A stretch of 64,000 nucleotides of DNA from Antarcticibacterium arcticum (lineage in GTDB: Bacteria; Bacteroidota; Bacteroidia; Flavobacteriales; Flavobacteriaceae): the NCBI RefSeq assembly GCF_007993795.1, contig NZ_CP042476.1, forward strand, positions 1,798,001 to 1,862,000, given 5' to 3'. Positions 9,801 to 17,417 of this stretch are shown in pieces (positions within the stretch are counted from its first letter, which is position 1; the number at the start of each line of letters is the position of its first letter). Position numbers and translations under genes: made by a program. A model generated the notes under the pieces. That model ran no database searches and was not told the DNA's origin. It saw nothing but the letters and a program-made list of their open reading frames with translations.

Positions 9801-10365
9801 AAAATGGACAGGGGAAGAAATGGATGAAAGTTTCAGCAAGATAACTGTAGAAAATAATAATACAACAGCAGGTTACGGGGGAGCCTACTGGCAATATTTT
9901 GAAGACCTGGATAAGATTAAAGTTCACACTGCAAGTCCACTAAATGTTGAAAAAGAATTGTACCTCAACGTCAACAACCAGTCTGGAAAAAGCCTGAATA
10001 GAATAGACACAAACACACCAGTTAAAATTGGTGATCTTGTTACAGTTCGCCTGGTAGTACGCACAACAGCCGATATGGAATATATACATCTTAAAGATAT
10101 GCGCGCCAGCGGATTCGAGCCTACAAATGTGCTGAGTGAATATAAATATCAAGACGGGACGGCATACTACGAAAGCACCAAAGATGCGGCTACACATTTC
10201 TTTTTCGACCTCTTAAGAAAAGGAACTTATGTACTGGAATATACTGTAAGAGCAAATAATGCCGGAAATTTTTCAAATGGCATTACCAGTATTGGAAGTT
10301 TGTATGCTCCGGAATTTTCGGGTCACACAAAAGGGATAAGAGTAAATATAGAAGGGCAGAAATAA
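3859..10365 (+). CDS. Alpha-2-macroglobulin family protein with internal TonB-receptor plug module
   Basis: 2168 aa with a signal peptide (MKILLPALLLFTNLLFA-Q). Macroglobulin-type domains include an MG2-like segment near residue 580 (LYLDRAIYRPGQKVYFKG). The A2M domain starts near 1394 (ARKNLDETAIFFPNLSL). A thioester motif C1626-S-E-Q1629 sits in FAYECSEQTFARLY, and a helical thioester domain and receptor-like C-terminus follow. Bacterial A2Ms are envelope or periplasmic protease traps that bind attackers through the Cys-Gln thioester. Unusually, residues about 1192-1385 contain a carboxypeptidase-regulatory-like beta-sandwich (GSVMDNEGMPLPGVMV), the SusC motif LDEVVVVGYG and a TonB plug domain (IRIRGASSIPDGKNPLYIVDGE ... 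GAVIISTKTG) but no beta-barrel. The frame is continuous. No penicillin-binding partner (pbpC) is adjacent. The A2M assignment is strong; the role of the plug is unknown. Confidence 0.93.
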   Translation: MKILLPALLLFTNLLFAQTDLNVNWNTLDSLEVHGLIESANEKTLEIISIAKEEKSFPDLIKGKIFHYKFYQIKNESAASYILRDLNTSISSIPTPYKNVLLSYKADFLKQYFEDNRWKNRGRKEIDDPDLLDMETWSNHILLDSIASAFYKSLENEEVLIKTPVENFEDLLQQKKLNRIYRPTLYDLLVHQALDFFSNSSNTPVEGAGEQYILKNPTLYGPSTQFLKMEFSKDVPSTHQRVLRLYQKLETLHKETAPLVYAILNRLEYVNTYYTGAQKWQNYEDAILAMNGKYKGELPAALILLKIAEMYYDRSGETDENGKLLHPDFLQKAVALTEEIIRKYPNTDSSQMAARLKSSITSVSVGAKIPAILSHNEPGRIFLNYKGLDSLELKIIKVKHDFQNKITYRNRDSIIHSVASKETPVISKLYSLPQSADFNNHSTELAFPGLEKGNYLVFVSEKKPGKKNNFSFSFMQVTDLVLTQRGYDQFQIYKTLDRKSGKRIAQAKLQFFTDRTRVGKTLLTDNKGEVKENNTSSRQRSPQILVIKKGDTLNTNYWQSYYRRNYNNAVEEPTATTLLYLDRAIYRPGQKVYFKGVLLTQENKKTSTVPNEFVEVYVDDPNGEELHYFRLKTNKYGSFNGEFLLPTGGITGEFSIYTEEDTETETIFWNKIQEAGEFFENGVSFRVEEYKRPTFEVKFDSIDAIYKPGDTISITGQALSFSGAPISNSRLIYEVQRQKQNYSRWYQHYSDPVPVKLDTIDTGADGKFNIQFPALFNEEDLMEENLLYKFNITATVTDASGETREATTSLKLGKKNLLASLNIAEEINTGSKLQPVIEATNLNSVPVEVTGSLKIYKLQSPDRVLKARLWEAPEIQQIPEKEFIELFPEEPYASENDPKNWPKGELSYTYNFSGAGSFEPEIDLTGWYAGKYLAEVLVDNGNFTATAAKVLTLRDPQNLYSTANERFSLNILNSKYLEEGFVSIVLQTAYKDLRLEVAAFDGYKKVFDQFIEVNSRKELKIPVSGLSGREIEIQVTGVKNNSGITVTKRISLEREKTFLNIETGTFRNKIEPGAEETWSFKITNEKDAVPDAEILASMYDASLDQFATTAWNLNPGFSQEYLRFPSYNLSNVGNVQFLENRFNDTPSYSPGKRVFDRLQMFGFRFNSPNSYVYRQYLRQKTLSANNANELTGNTRGSVMDNEGMPLPGVMVIIQGSTKGTSTNFDGEFALDAQPGDILIFSSIGFTTWEHLVEKDKNIYVIMKEDSSSLDEVVVVGYGDVNEEEISISEEAMVSEDFEMALAGKVAGLSISPAAPGGAAHIRIRGASSIPDGKNPLYIVDGEIVTTADLYSADIADLKILDGAAATAIYGQAAANGAVIISTKTGMLALQNVEARKNLDETAIFFPNLSLDQEGKVNFSFTSPEALTQWKLRLLAHTNTWSTGTYEGYVRTQKELSITPNAPRFLREGDSITFKARISNLSGAPLNGTAMLQLYNAVTMQPVDLELKNRNNIQPFHLAASGNTAVSFDLVIPKDVPAVTYRIIAKAGNFSDGEENTLPVLSNRMLVRESLPLFVRAGETKTYEFKNLSENTSETLQNQAFSLEYTSNPAWIALQSLPYLMEFAYECSEQTFARLYANSLAAKIMNRKPQIKEVFESWEADSSLVSNLEKNKELKNLLLAETPWVRDAQSETVQKQQLANLFELKKLESEQKELMIKLERMQNSSGAFPWFSGGRDNYFITRHIIAGLGHLKKLDVPISDSKIVARAIVFLDAELIKAERENYDRKNQDYFYKSSAALHHLYARSFYMKEIPLSPEVQAIEKKILKAQKEDWLQKSIYNKALLSLVLSRYDEKNEANKIVQALKESAVNSEEYGMYWKENERGWFWHNAPIETQALIIEAFAEFPEEKTAIEEMKIWLLQNKRTNHWPTTKATTEATYALLMQGDDWLQSGNEVILSLGSKPIPIEKLEAIKTEAGTGYQKLKWTGEEMDESFSKITVENNNTTAGYGGAYWQYFEDLDKIKVHTASPLNVEKELYLNVNNQSGKSLNRIDTNTPVKIGDLVTVRLVVRTTADMEYIHLKDMRASGFEPTNVLSEYKYQDGTAYYESTKDAATHFFFDLLRKGTYVLEYTVRANNAGNFSNGITSIGSLYAPEFSGHTKGIRVNIEGQK

Positions 10366-10582
10366 GAAATATCAAATTGTGAAATATCAGATCCCAAATA
10401 ATTTCTTTGGGTCAACGCTGTAATTTTCAGGTTTTAAAATCTAAAAAAAGCCACAAACAGTAAACCCTTTCACATCCTGTTCAAAATTGATTTTGTGAAA
10501 CGTTTAACATCACAGAGCTTACTTTTTCCTAATTCTTTCCAGTTTTACCCGGTTACTTTGTTTAAAATAAAAATCAAACATT

Positions 10583-11014
10583 ATGAAAAAAGTAATTTTA
10601 TCAACTTGTATCGCATTGTTCTCTCTTGGTTTGGTAGCACAAACCAATACCACCAATCTTCCGTCAAAAGCCCAGGACTTTATTAAACAAAATTTTGCCT
10701 CCCTGAGTGTTTCTGAAGTAAAGGAGAATAGCAATTGGAAAATCTGGGAAGATGATAAATATGAAGTGACCCTTTCAAATGGCATTGAATTGGATTTTAA
10801 CGAAAACGGAGAAATCATTGAGATAGACAGTAAAAATAATGAGGCAATATCTCTCTCTGTCTTGCCAACCAATATTTCCTCTTATTTAAAAGAGAATTAT
10901 CCCGATGCTCAGGTAATAGGTTGGGAAAAGCAAAAGAATGAGCAAGAGGTTGAGCTGGCCGATGGCACAGAACTGGAATTTGATGAGCTGGGCAAGTTTA
11001 GAAGAATAGATTAA
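10583..11014 (+). CDS. Secreted PepSY-like (DUF2874) protein
   Basis: 143 aa with a signal peptide ending VAQ. Two similar halves each carry the pattern seen in PepSY-like beta-lactamase-inhibitor-type repeats: helix, W-x-x-W/EK, then E(V/L)xLxxGxELxFxExGxxxxID (SNGIELDFNENGEIIEID, ADGTELEFDELGKFRRID). These are small periplasmic proteins of unproven function. The start follows a TTACTTTG sequence about 25 nt upstream that resembles a -7 element. A good terminator lies downstream, so it is probably monocistronic. Confidence 0.8.
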   Translation: MKKVILSTCIALFSLGLVAQTNTTNLPSKAQDFIKQNFASLSVSEVKENSNWKIWEDDKYEVTLSNGIELDFNENGEIIEIDSKNNEAISLSVLPTNISSYLKENYPDAQVIGWEKQKNEQEVELADGTELEFDELGKFRRID

Positions 11015-11052
11015 GCTATACTCATCAAAACAGACCCCCAACATAAGAATGT

Positions 11053-11091
11053 AAATTCCCCCTGAATTTAAATAATTCAGAGGGAATTTTA
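11053..11091. terminator. Hairpin terminator after the PepSY-like gene
   Basis: AAATTCCC and CTGAATT (11053-11068) pair with AATTCAG and GGGAATTT (11074-11089), with a single internal mismatch, followed by TTTTATTTT. Confidence 0.85.
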
Positions 11092-11351
11092 TTTTAATGC
11101 ACACTTATAAAATTTTACCTAACAATATTTCCCACGCGTTTTTAATTGAAATTTCGGCCTCAGTATCAAGTTACCCGGCGTGCGCATTTCTTTACAACCA
11201 CCATTTCCCCAACATTCTCCCTCTTCCGATTATATGGTTGCTGTTTAAAATTATGTTGAAGAATTCTTTGTTTTAGATTTGAAGATTTCGAACATCAGTA
11301 ATTTCAGCCCGGGGCAGGTATTTAATTATCTTTGTTACTTACAGTATTATT
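11092..11351 (+). promoter_or_regulatory. Gene-free leader with promoter of the two-component operon
   Basis: The rest of the 337-nt gap contains no coding potential that I can see. TATCTTTG at 11327-11334 matches the TAnnTTTG -7 consensus, with TTTC about 21 nt upstream as a weak partner. It lies 18 nt before the histidine kinase ATG. Confidence 0.5.
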
Positions 11352-12449
11352 ATGCCCCGGAATTTCACCATAGAAGAAAAACTTAAGGAACGTATCAAGG
11401 AACTTTCCTGCCTGTATGATATTTCGACCCTTCTTTCCAATCATAAAACATCTTTAACCCAAACCTTATCATCGCTAGGACAGGTGATCATTCGTGCATG
11501 GAGGTTTCCCGAAGCCGCTGTTGCCGAAATTTCCCTGGATAAGGATTATTATAAGTCCGCACCAATTCCTCCAGATTCGGTGTTTCAGGTAAGTGAGATC
11601 CGCGCGTATAATTCGGTGGTAGGTAGTGTGAAAATTCATTACCCTAGCCCCCCCTATTCCCGGGATCATTTTTTGGAGGAAGAGCAAAAATTACTGGACA
11701 GGATTTCCAGGGAGCTGGGAATGTTCTATGAAAAAATAAAAAATAAAGAGAAAGAAACCCTTATCGAGCTTACGGCACAGCGCAATGACCGGTTATTAAT
11801 CCTGGGAGAAATTACCGCCGGCATCGCTCACGAACTCAATACCCCTCTGGGAAATATTCTGGGTTTTGCTGAGCTTATTGCTTCAAAAACAAAAGACCCG
11901 CAAATAGCAGCCGATGTATCAAAGATCATAAGGTCATCGATCTATTCACGGGAGGTTGTAAAAAAACTGATGTTCTTTGCCTGTGAGATGCCCCAGAATA
12001 TGGAAGAAATTAAGATTAGGCCGGTAATACTACAGGTTCTTTCCTTGCTGGGGCCAAATTTTAAAAAAGCCGAAGTTGTTCCCGAATTTCACATGGAGCA
12101 TAAATCCCTTTCCGCCAGGCTGGACAGTATTCAATTGAGCCAGGTCCTTTTTAATTTATTGATCAATGCGATCTATGTTTCCCCAAAAAACGGAAAAATA
12201 GCCATTTCTGTTAAAAATGAGGAAAGCTCTCTGATTATAGAGATTGCAGATGAAGGCCCCGGAATAAAAGAGGAAATAAGATCCAGGATATTTGAGCCCT
12301 TTTTCACCACTAAACCTTTGGGAGAAGGCTCCGGCCTAGGTTTAAGTGTAGTACACGGGATCATAAAGAGCCATAAAGGCAATATTGTTACATTTGATAA
12401 TAAACCCCGGGGAACCGTTTTTCAAATAACTTTACCTTTAATTTCCTGA
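11352..12449 (+). CDS. Cytoplasmic sensor histidine kinase (NtrB/ZraS-like)
   Basis: 365 aa with no transmembrane segment. Residues 1-130 form a GAF-like sensory region beginning with a coiled stretch (EEKLKERIKELSCLYDISTLL). The HisKA phosphoacceptor is in AGIAHELNTPLGNILGFAE (His near 160). The HATPase_c domain has N, G1, F and G2 boxes (NLLINAI, DEGPGI, FEPFFTTK, GEGSGLGLSVV). It presumably phosphorylates the regulator encoded immediately downstream, with only one base between stop and start. The signal is unknown; a cytoplasmic sensor suggests an internal metabolic, redox or starvation cue. Confidence 0.92.
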   Translation: MPRNFTIEEKLKERIKELSCLYDISTLLSNHKTSLTQTLSSLGQVIIRAWRFPEAAVAEISLDKDYYKSAPIPPDSVFQVSEIRAYNSVVGSVKIHYPSPPYSRDHFLEEEQKLLDRISRELGMFYEKIKNKEKETLIELTAQRNDRLLILGEITAGIAHELNTPLGNILGFAELIASKTKDPQIAADVSKIIRSSIYSREVVKKLMFFACEMPQNMEEIKIRPVILQVLSLLGPNFKKAEVVPEFHMEHKSLSARLDSIQLSQVLFNLLINAIYVSPKNGKIAISVKNEESSLIIEIADEGPGIKEEIRSRIFEPFFTTKPLGEGSGLGLSVVHGIIKSHKGNIVTFDNKPRGTVFQITLPLIS

Positions 12450-12450
12450 T

Positions 12451-13782
12451 ATGCCCTTAAAGAGAGAAAATATTTTAATTGTAGATGATAATTACGATAT
12501 GCTGGAGGTCTTGCAGCGCAATCTCACGGCTCAGAATTTCCATATCTATAAGGCAACCTCTGTAATTGAGGCGATGAATATTTTAAAATATTCCCCTGTT
12601 GACCTGCTAATCACAGACCTGCAGATGCCCGGAATAAACGGGATGGAATTGGTAAAATATGTAGAGGAGCATTTTCCTTCAATTCCCAAACTTGTTATAA
12701 CCGGTTTCCCGTCTGTAGATGGGGCAATTGAAGCAGTAAGGTCTGGAGCTTTAGATTACCTGGTAAAACCTTTTACCACAGAGGAATTAAAAAAGGCTGT
12801 AGAAAAATCTTTATTATCCATCCCTGAAAATAAACTTGAAAAAAAGTCCCCAGATTCACAGGCTCAGGACAAAATCGTATATGCGGGGATCGTTGGCCAG
12901 TCTGAATCTATAGCCCATCTTATTGATATCATTGAGCGGGTAAGGAATAACCGGGCTACCATCTTAATTCAGGGAGAAAGCGGGACAGGAAAAGAACTGG
13001 TAGCGCGAGCCATACATTATAAGGGATCCTTTGCCGGTAATCCTTTTATTCCTGTAAACTGCGGGGCTATTCCCGAGAATTTGCTGGAAGCAGAACTTTT
13101 TGGTTATGTAAAAGGCGCTTTCACAGGAGCAAATGAGAACCGGGACGGTTTTTTCCAGGCAGCGTCCGGTGGTACAATTTTCCTCGATGAAATAGGGACC
13201 GCACCGCAGGCAGTACAAACCAGCCTGCTTAGGGTGTTACAGGAAAAAGAAGTGCGCCGGGTAGGTTCTCAAACTACCCAAAAAGTCAATCTGCGGGTAA
13301 TAGCCGCCACCAATGCCAACTTATATGAGATGGTACAAAAAGGGACTTTTCGGGAGGACCTTTATTACAGACTTAACGTGGTGAACATTGAAATTCCGCC
13401 CCTGCGTGAGCGCAAAAAAGATATTATTCCTATCGCCGAAATGCTTCTGAAAAAATATAGCCTGGAATATAACAAACCTAAGATACGTATCGCCCCAAAA
13501 GCATTGGATATCCTGGTAAGGCACTCCTGGCCCGGAAATGTACGGGAACTGGAAAACATCATTCAGCGAAGTATCATTATGAGCGAGGATGTAATTAATG
13601 TTTCGAATCTTCCGGAATATTTAAAATATCCGGAACCACGGGAAGATGATCTTTCCAAAACTTTAAAAGAAATAGAAAAAGACCACATTCTTAAGGTCCT
13701 GGCGTCTGTAGAAAATAATAAAACAAAAGCTGCAGAGATCCTTCAAATTGACCGGAAAACCCTTCGGCAAAAGCTGCAATAA
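12451..13782 (+). CDS. Sigma-54-dependent response regulator (NtrC family)
   Basis: 443 aa. The receiver domain (about 1-120) has the phosphoacceptor Asp in LLITDLQMPG and K in YLVKPF. The AAA+ domain (about 145-375) has Walker A GESGTGKE, the sigma-54 contact loop GAFTGA, Walker B GGTIFLDEIG and the R-finger region. The Fis-type HTH at the C-terminus is KTKAAEILQIDRKTLRQKL. It activates RpoN promoters, and candidate GG-N10-GC-like sites occur downstream at about 13921 and 15568. It forms a tight operon with the kinase. rpoN itself is not in the window. Confidence 0.95.
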   Translation: MPLKRENILIVDDNYDMLEVLQRNLTAQNFHIYKATSVIEAMNILKYSPVDLLITDLQMPGINGMELVKYVEEHFPSIPKLVITGFPSVDGAIEAVRSGALDYLVKPFTTEELKKAVEKSLLSIPENKLEKKSPDSQAQDKIVYAGIVGQSESIAHLIDIIERVRNNRATILIQGESGTGKELVARAIHYKGSFAGNPFIPVNCGAIPENLLEAELFGYVKGAFTGANENRDGFFQAASGGTIFLDEIGTAPQAVQTSLLRVLQEKEVRRVGSQTTQKVNLRVIAATNANLYEMVQKGTFREDLYYRLNVVNIEIPPLRERKKDIIPIAEMLLKKYSLEYNKPKIRIAPKALDILVRHSWPGNVRELENIIQRSIIMSEDVINVSNLPEYLKYPEPREDDLSKTLKEIEKDHILKVLASVENNKTKAAEILQIDRKTLRQKLQ

Positions 13783-13920
13783 AGGCATTCTTCCAGCGGG
13801 TAATTTTTTCCGGAGCGGGTAATTTCTCCCCGGCTAAAATTCGCCTTAACTTATTTTTTTCTGCTACAACTAGCTCACATTCAATACGTTATCTTTTTAT
13901 TGTAAAGCCTGTTTTTTATT

Positions 13921-13936
13921 GGGCATATCCTTTGAC
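13921..13936 (+). promoter_or_regulatory. Candidate sigma-54 promoter
   Basis: GGCATATCCTTTGAC has the -24 GG and CA, and the TTTG of the -12 region at correct spacing (GG-N10-GA). The C of the -12 GC is replaced by A. It lies about 50 nt ahead of the Cys-rich micro-ORF and downstream of the sigma-54 activator gene. It is weak on its own and is supported mainly by context. Confidence 0.35.
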
Positions 13937-13985
13937 TTAAGGAAGTCAACTATGAAAATGGAATGAACAATAAAACAAAAATTTC

Positions 13986-14156
13986 ATGAATCTTATTAAA
14001 AATTTGATGACCACACAGCTTCCGCTTGTGGAAAAAACCTTGAACACAAGCCAGAGATTTAAGGTGGCCGAAATGGGTCTTTGTGTCACCTGCTCCAATA
14101 AGCCTCATTGTGTGTGGCTGGAGAACAATAAACAAGTATGTGAACATTTTGAATAG
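13986..14156 (+). CDS. 56-aa Cys-rich small protein
   Basis: Reading ATG AAT CTT ATT AAA through TAG gives a 56-residue protein with C33-x2-C36-x5-C42 and C52 within GLCVTCSNKPHCVWLENNKQ. This could be a compact metal-binding knuckle or a redox site. It ends 6 nt before the glutamate dehydrogenase start, so the two are probably co-transcribed. I do not recognise a named family. The Cys spacing, the tight spacing to the next gene and the candidate sigma-54 site ahead of it argue that it is real. Confidence 0.65.
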   Translation: MNLIKNLMTTQLPLVEKTLNTSQRFKVAEMGLCVTCSNKPHCVWLENNKQVCEHFE

Positions 14157-14162
14157 AAAATT

Positions 14163-15439
14163 ATGACAGCAATTAAAGAGAATAAGCAGGGAATGTATGA
14201 GACTGTGATGCAACAGTTCCATGCCACGGCAGATGAAATGAATCTTAATCCTAATATTAGGCGCATTCTTGCCATTACAAATAATGAAATTATAGTACAC
14301 TTCCCGGTAAAAAGGGATAATGGGGAAGTAGAGATCATCACCGGATACCGGGTGCAGCATAACAATGCGCTGGGACCATATAAGGGAGGGTTGCGTTACC
14401 ACCCATCTGTAGATGTAGATGCTGCAAAGGCATTAGCCATGTGGATGTCCTGGAAATGTTCCCTGGCCGGTTTACCTTACGGGGGGCAAAGGGCGGAATT
14501 CAAATTGATCCGCGAAATTATTCTATATCTGAACTGGAACGTATCACCCGACGGTTTACTTACGCGCTGGGTGATAATATAGGGCCTGAGCACGATATCC
14601 CGGCACCAGATGTGAATACCAATGCGCAAACAATGGCCTGGATCGCCGATACATATATGTCTACAAAATCCCCTTCTGAAAGATCACAAAATCAACACGT
14701 GGTTACAGGAAAACCGGTAGGTTCCGGCGGATTGGAAGGCAGAGACCGGGCAACCGGATACGGGGTCTATTTAACCATAAGATTGCTGCATGAAAGCCGT
14801 GGCGAAAGTTTAAAAGGTAAAACCTTTATTGTCCAGGGATTTGGAAATGTTGGGTACTGGACCTCAAAATTTATGGTGGAAGATGGTGCTATTTTACAAG
14901 CGGTACAAGATGCCCACGCAACCTTATATAAAAAGGATGGGATAGATGTTAACGACCTCTTTGAGCATTCCAAACCACGAAAAGGTTCTATAAAAGGATT
15001 TGGAGGAGCTGACGAAATTGATCCGGATGATTTCTTTGGGCTGGATTGCGATATCCTTGTTCCGGCGGCACTAGGCAACCAGATCACGGGAGAGAATGCC
15101 TATAAAATAAAAGCCGGGATTGTTGCTGAAGGAGCCAATGGACCGACAGATCCTGCCGGAGAAAAGATCCTGCTGGAGAACGGGATCACCATAATACCGG
15201 ATATTCTTTGTAACTCCGGTGGAGTTATTGGAAGTTATTTCGAATGGTTGCAAAACCGGAACGGGGAATTATGGCAACTCGATGAAGTAATGGTAAAACT
15301 GGAGAAAAAGATCACAGAGGCATTCCATAAAGTTCAAAAGGAAGCCAATGACAGGAAGACAGACTGGAGAACGGCATCTTATATTATAGCCATATCCAGG
15401 ATAGAAACGGCATACGTACAAAGGGGAATATTCCCATAG
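14163..15439 (+). pseudogene. Glu/Leu/Phe/Val (glutamate) dehydrogenase, frame broken as sequenced
   Basis: Two overlapping frames encode one GDH of about 425 aa. The N-terminal frame (14163-14582) gives ITGYRVQHNNALGPYKGGLRYHP and runs to LAGLPYGG. The second frame continues exactly from GAKGGIQIDPR through GPEHDIPAPDVNTN, the Rossmann motif GFGNVG and the C-terminus YVQRGIFP. The break is in the G-run 14481-14486: six Gs are present and seven would restore LPYGGAKGG, which contains the catalytic Lys. GDH interconverts glutamate and 2-oxoglutarate. All other positions look intact, so it is either a very recent frameshift or a homopolymer miscall. It is probably in the regulon of the preceding two-component pair. 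Confidence 0.88.
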
Positions 15440-15566
15440 TTATATCATACTGCCCGGTACCTAATGTAGTGCTATATATTAACCTTTAAAAAAAGTTCCA
15501 ATTTTTAAGAGGACACGGGGGTTATTTTTAAAAAGATGAAGGTATGCAGTTTCCTCACCCAACGGT

Positions 15567-15582
15567 GGGTAATCTATATGCT
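15567..15582 (+). promoter_or_regulatory. Candidate sigma-54 promoter ahead of the GreA/Rnk-like gene
   Basis: GGGTAATCTATATGCT has GG and GC separated by exactly 10 nt (GG 15568-15569, GC 15580-15581). The intervening bases match the consensus only partly. It lies upstream of the preferred ATG at 15629, which argues against the longer reading starting at 15536. Confidence 0.35.
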
Positions 15583-15628
15583 TTCATTTTATGCATTAAA
15601 TAGTTTGGAACTTCAAAATAATAGTGAA

Positions 15629-16027
15629 ATGAAATACGGAGAAATCATAGTTGAGAAGAAGGAGTTTGCATTGTTACGCAATATCATGGGGATGGCACAT
15701 TACCATAAAGATGATAGTTATAAAACCTCTATAGAAAAATTAAATGACGAATTAAAAAGTGCCAGGGTGGTCCACAGAAGGGACCTTCCAGAGGATGTAA
15801 TAAGGTTTAACAGTACGGTAACCATTCAAACAGCTTTTGACGTTAAGAAATCATACCAAATTGTTACGCCGGAAAAAAGCAATATAAAATTGAATAAAAT
15901 ATCTGTCCTGGCCCCTATGGGACTGGCCCTTTTTGGATATGCACAGGGAGATGAGATCTTGTGGAAGTTTCCCGTTGGGGAAAGTTTCATTAAAATTTTA
16001 GAAGTAAATCAACTGGAATTAGTTTAA
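15629..16027 (+). CDS. GreA/GreB-family (Rnk-like) elongation-factor-type protein
   Basis: 132 aa from MKYGEIIVEKKEF. It has a short N-terminal helical region followed by the GreA/GreB C-terminal FKBP-like domain, with the signature LAPMGLALFGYAQGDEILWKFPVG near the end. Rnk-type proteins bind RNA polymerase and modulate transcription under stress. An upstream in-frame ATG at 15536 would add 31 residues that do not resemble the family. It is followed after 2 nt by a hypothetical gene, so they are probably coupled. Confidence 0.8.
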   Translation: MKYGEIIVEKKEFALLRNIMGMAHYHKDDSYKTSIEKLNDELKSARVVHRRDLPEDVIRFNSTVTIQTAFDVKKSYQIVTPEKSNIKLNKISVLAPMGLALFGYAQGDEILWKFPVGESFIKILEVNQLELV

Positions 16028-16029
16028 AA

Positions 16030-16458
16030 ATGAACCAAATGAGCAATCTTATTCAATCACATTATGCAAACGAGGATATTCAAAAATTGAATATGTGTAC
16101 AGATATAAATAAATGGAAAAGTGAAGTCACATTTATAAAAATTGAAAATGAGTTCTATAACAAACTTTTCCTATCCAAACTTATAGATAAAACGGAAATT
16201 AACCGGCAGGACCTTTACTTCCTGCAACAGGAACTTAGCAGCCTTAATAATAAGAATGAAGAATTTTTAGAAAGGCTGCACGCCTTTATAAATGAATTGG
16301 ATGGTTTTAATGAGTGTGAGGATCTCCAATGTGAGAACTTTTATTTAAACGAGATCCAAAAATTTAAGATCCAGATCGAGAACTATTTCTTTGAGAACCG
16401 GAATTTAAAAACCCTGGTTTATTCTTATATAAGTAACGGTATTAAAAAGATGCTTTAA
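16030..16458 (+). CDS. Hypothetical helical protein
   Basis: 142 aa, soluble and strongly alpha-helical with heptad-like hydrophobic spacing (LYFLQQELSSLNNKNEEFLERLHAFI). It has a central Cys pair in DGFNECEDLQCENF. It has no signal peptide. The start follows the previous stop by 2 nt, which implies translational coupling to the GreA-like factor. I do not recognise the family. A partner or stress-response role is only inferred from position. Confidence 0.6.
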   Translation: MNQMSNLIQSHYANEDIQKLNMCTDINKWKSEVTFIKIENEFYNKLFLSKLIDKTEINRQDLYFLQQELSSLNNKNEEFLERLHAFINELDGFNECEDLQCENFYLNEIQKFKIQIENYFFENRNLKTLVYSYISNGIKKML

Positions 16459-16553
16459 TTATCAATAAGCTTTTGAATGTATTTTATTATGTTTTATTAC
16501 ATCAAGGATAATAATTTTTACTCTTCACCCCTGTTGCTCTTCTGGGAGTAGCC

Positions 16554-16573
16554 GGTGACCCACGGGTGTCACC
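16554..16573. promoter_or_regulatory. Inverted repeat in intergenic space
   Basis: GGTGAC (16554-16559) and GTCACC (16568-16573) form a 6-bp inverted repeat with an 8-nt centre, in a 224-nt gap otherwise without genes. It could be a regulator binding site such as an enhancer for the sigma-54 activator. There is no direct support. Confidence 0.3.
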
Positions 16574-16682
16574 ATTCCCGGTGCAGCATCTTTTCGAATC
16601 AATTACCTATAACCCGTAGAAAATTGCACCTCTAAGTACACTTTATTCTATTGTAATAATTATTGACTTAAAATATATAGAA

Positions 16683-16805
16683 ATGAGCAAATTGAAAAAA
16701 AGTCCGAAAGAGATGAAAGAAAACCTTAAAGCCAAAAGACAGGAAAAAGTTATAAAAAAACAAGAGGAGAAAAAACTAAAAAAACGAAAACTGAGAGCGG
16801 TTTAA
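16683..16805 (+). CDS. 40-aa Lys-rich basic protein
   Basis: The peptide starts MSKLKKSPKEMKENLKAKRQ and consists almost entirely of Lys, Glu, Gln and Arg, predicting a single charged helix. A strong terminator follows directly, which supports a real transcript. It resembles in composition the 52-aa ORF at 23518. The function is unknown; nucleic-acid or ribosome association is a guess based on charge. Confidence 0.55.
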   Translation: MSKLKKSPKEMKENLKAKRQEKVIKKQEEKKLKKRKLRAV

Positions 16806-16823
16806 TTTTTGGATGTATTGAAT

Positions 16824-16860
16824 AAAAAATCTCCCGCCAACGAGCGGGAGATTTTATTTT
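16824..16860. terminator. Bidirectional terminator
   Basis: CTCCCGC (16831-16837) pairs with GCGGGAG (16844-16850), with A-run and T-run flanks on both sides. It separates the rightward Lys-rich ORF from the leftward universal stress gene. Confidence 0.85.
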
Positions 16861-16897
16861 TAACTCTTTCAATAGATAGGTCCCGGGTGTAATTGAG

Positions 16898-17338
16898 CTA
16901 CACAAGCGGAACGGCCAGCAAGGGGATCTTCAACTCATCTACCAGGTCTTTCTTTTTATTTGATGTAAATAACTCATACAGCATATTTTTCTTTTTATGT
17001 CCGGCGATCACTATTTCTATTTGATGTTCTTCCACAATTTTTTTTATCGCTTTGGTAACAGAGCCTTCAATTACAACACCTTCAGCATTTACATTTTGCT
17101 CTTTTTCGAGATCTTTAACCCAGCGGTTAATACAGCTTGCTTCCTTTTCCTTGTTTCCGGTTTTTTTATCAAAAATATATTGGGGTCCGGTTTCGCGGGC
17201 CAGAAAATCCTCCGGCACACCTTCGGTGACGTGTATCAACCAGATCTTTCCGTTAGATATCTTTGCAAGTTTAACTGCCTGGGCTATTAATTGATCTGCA
17301 TCTTTCTCCCGGTCTATTGCGACTAATATATTTTTCAT
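16898..17338 (-). CDS. Universal stress protein (UspA family)
   Basis: 146 aa in a single Usp domain. It starts with MKNILVAIDREKDADQLIAQAV, has the IWLIHV strand and ends EIVIAGHKKKNMLYELFTSN...LKIPLLAVPLV. The ATP-type motif G-x2-G-x9-G(S/T) is degenerate: the Gly residues after AGH are replaced by Lys, so it may not bind ATP in the usual way. These proteins support survival during starvation or redox stress. The gene lies downstream of the cyclase-like gene on the same strand. Confidence 0.85.
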   Translation of the reverse strand: MKNILVAIDREKDADQLIAQAVKLAKISNGKIWLIHVTEGVPEDFLARETGPQYIFDKKTGNKEKEASCINRWVKDLEKEQNVNAEGVVIEGSVTKAIKKIVEEHQIEIVIAGHKKKNMLYELFTSNKKKDLVDELKIPLLAVPLV

Positions 17339-17417
17339 ATTCTGTAATTTATTAACTTTAAAAATAAGGAAAAATAAATGCTTTACTCATAAAGCTCTCT
17401 TAATTCAACAATATGCT

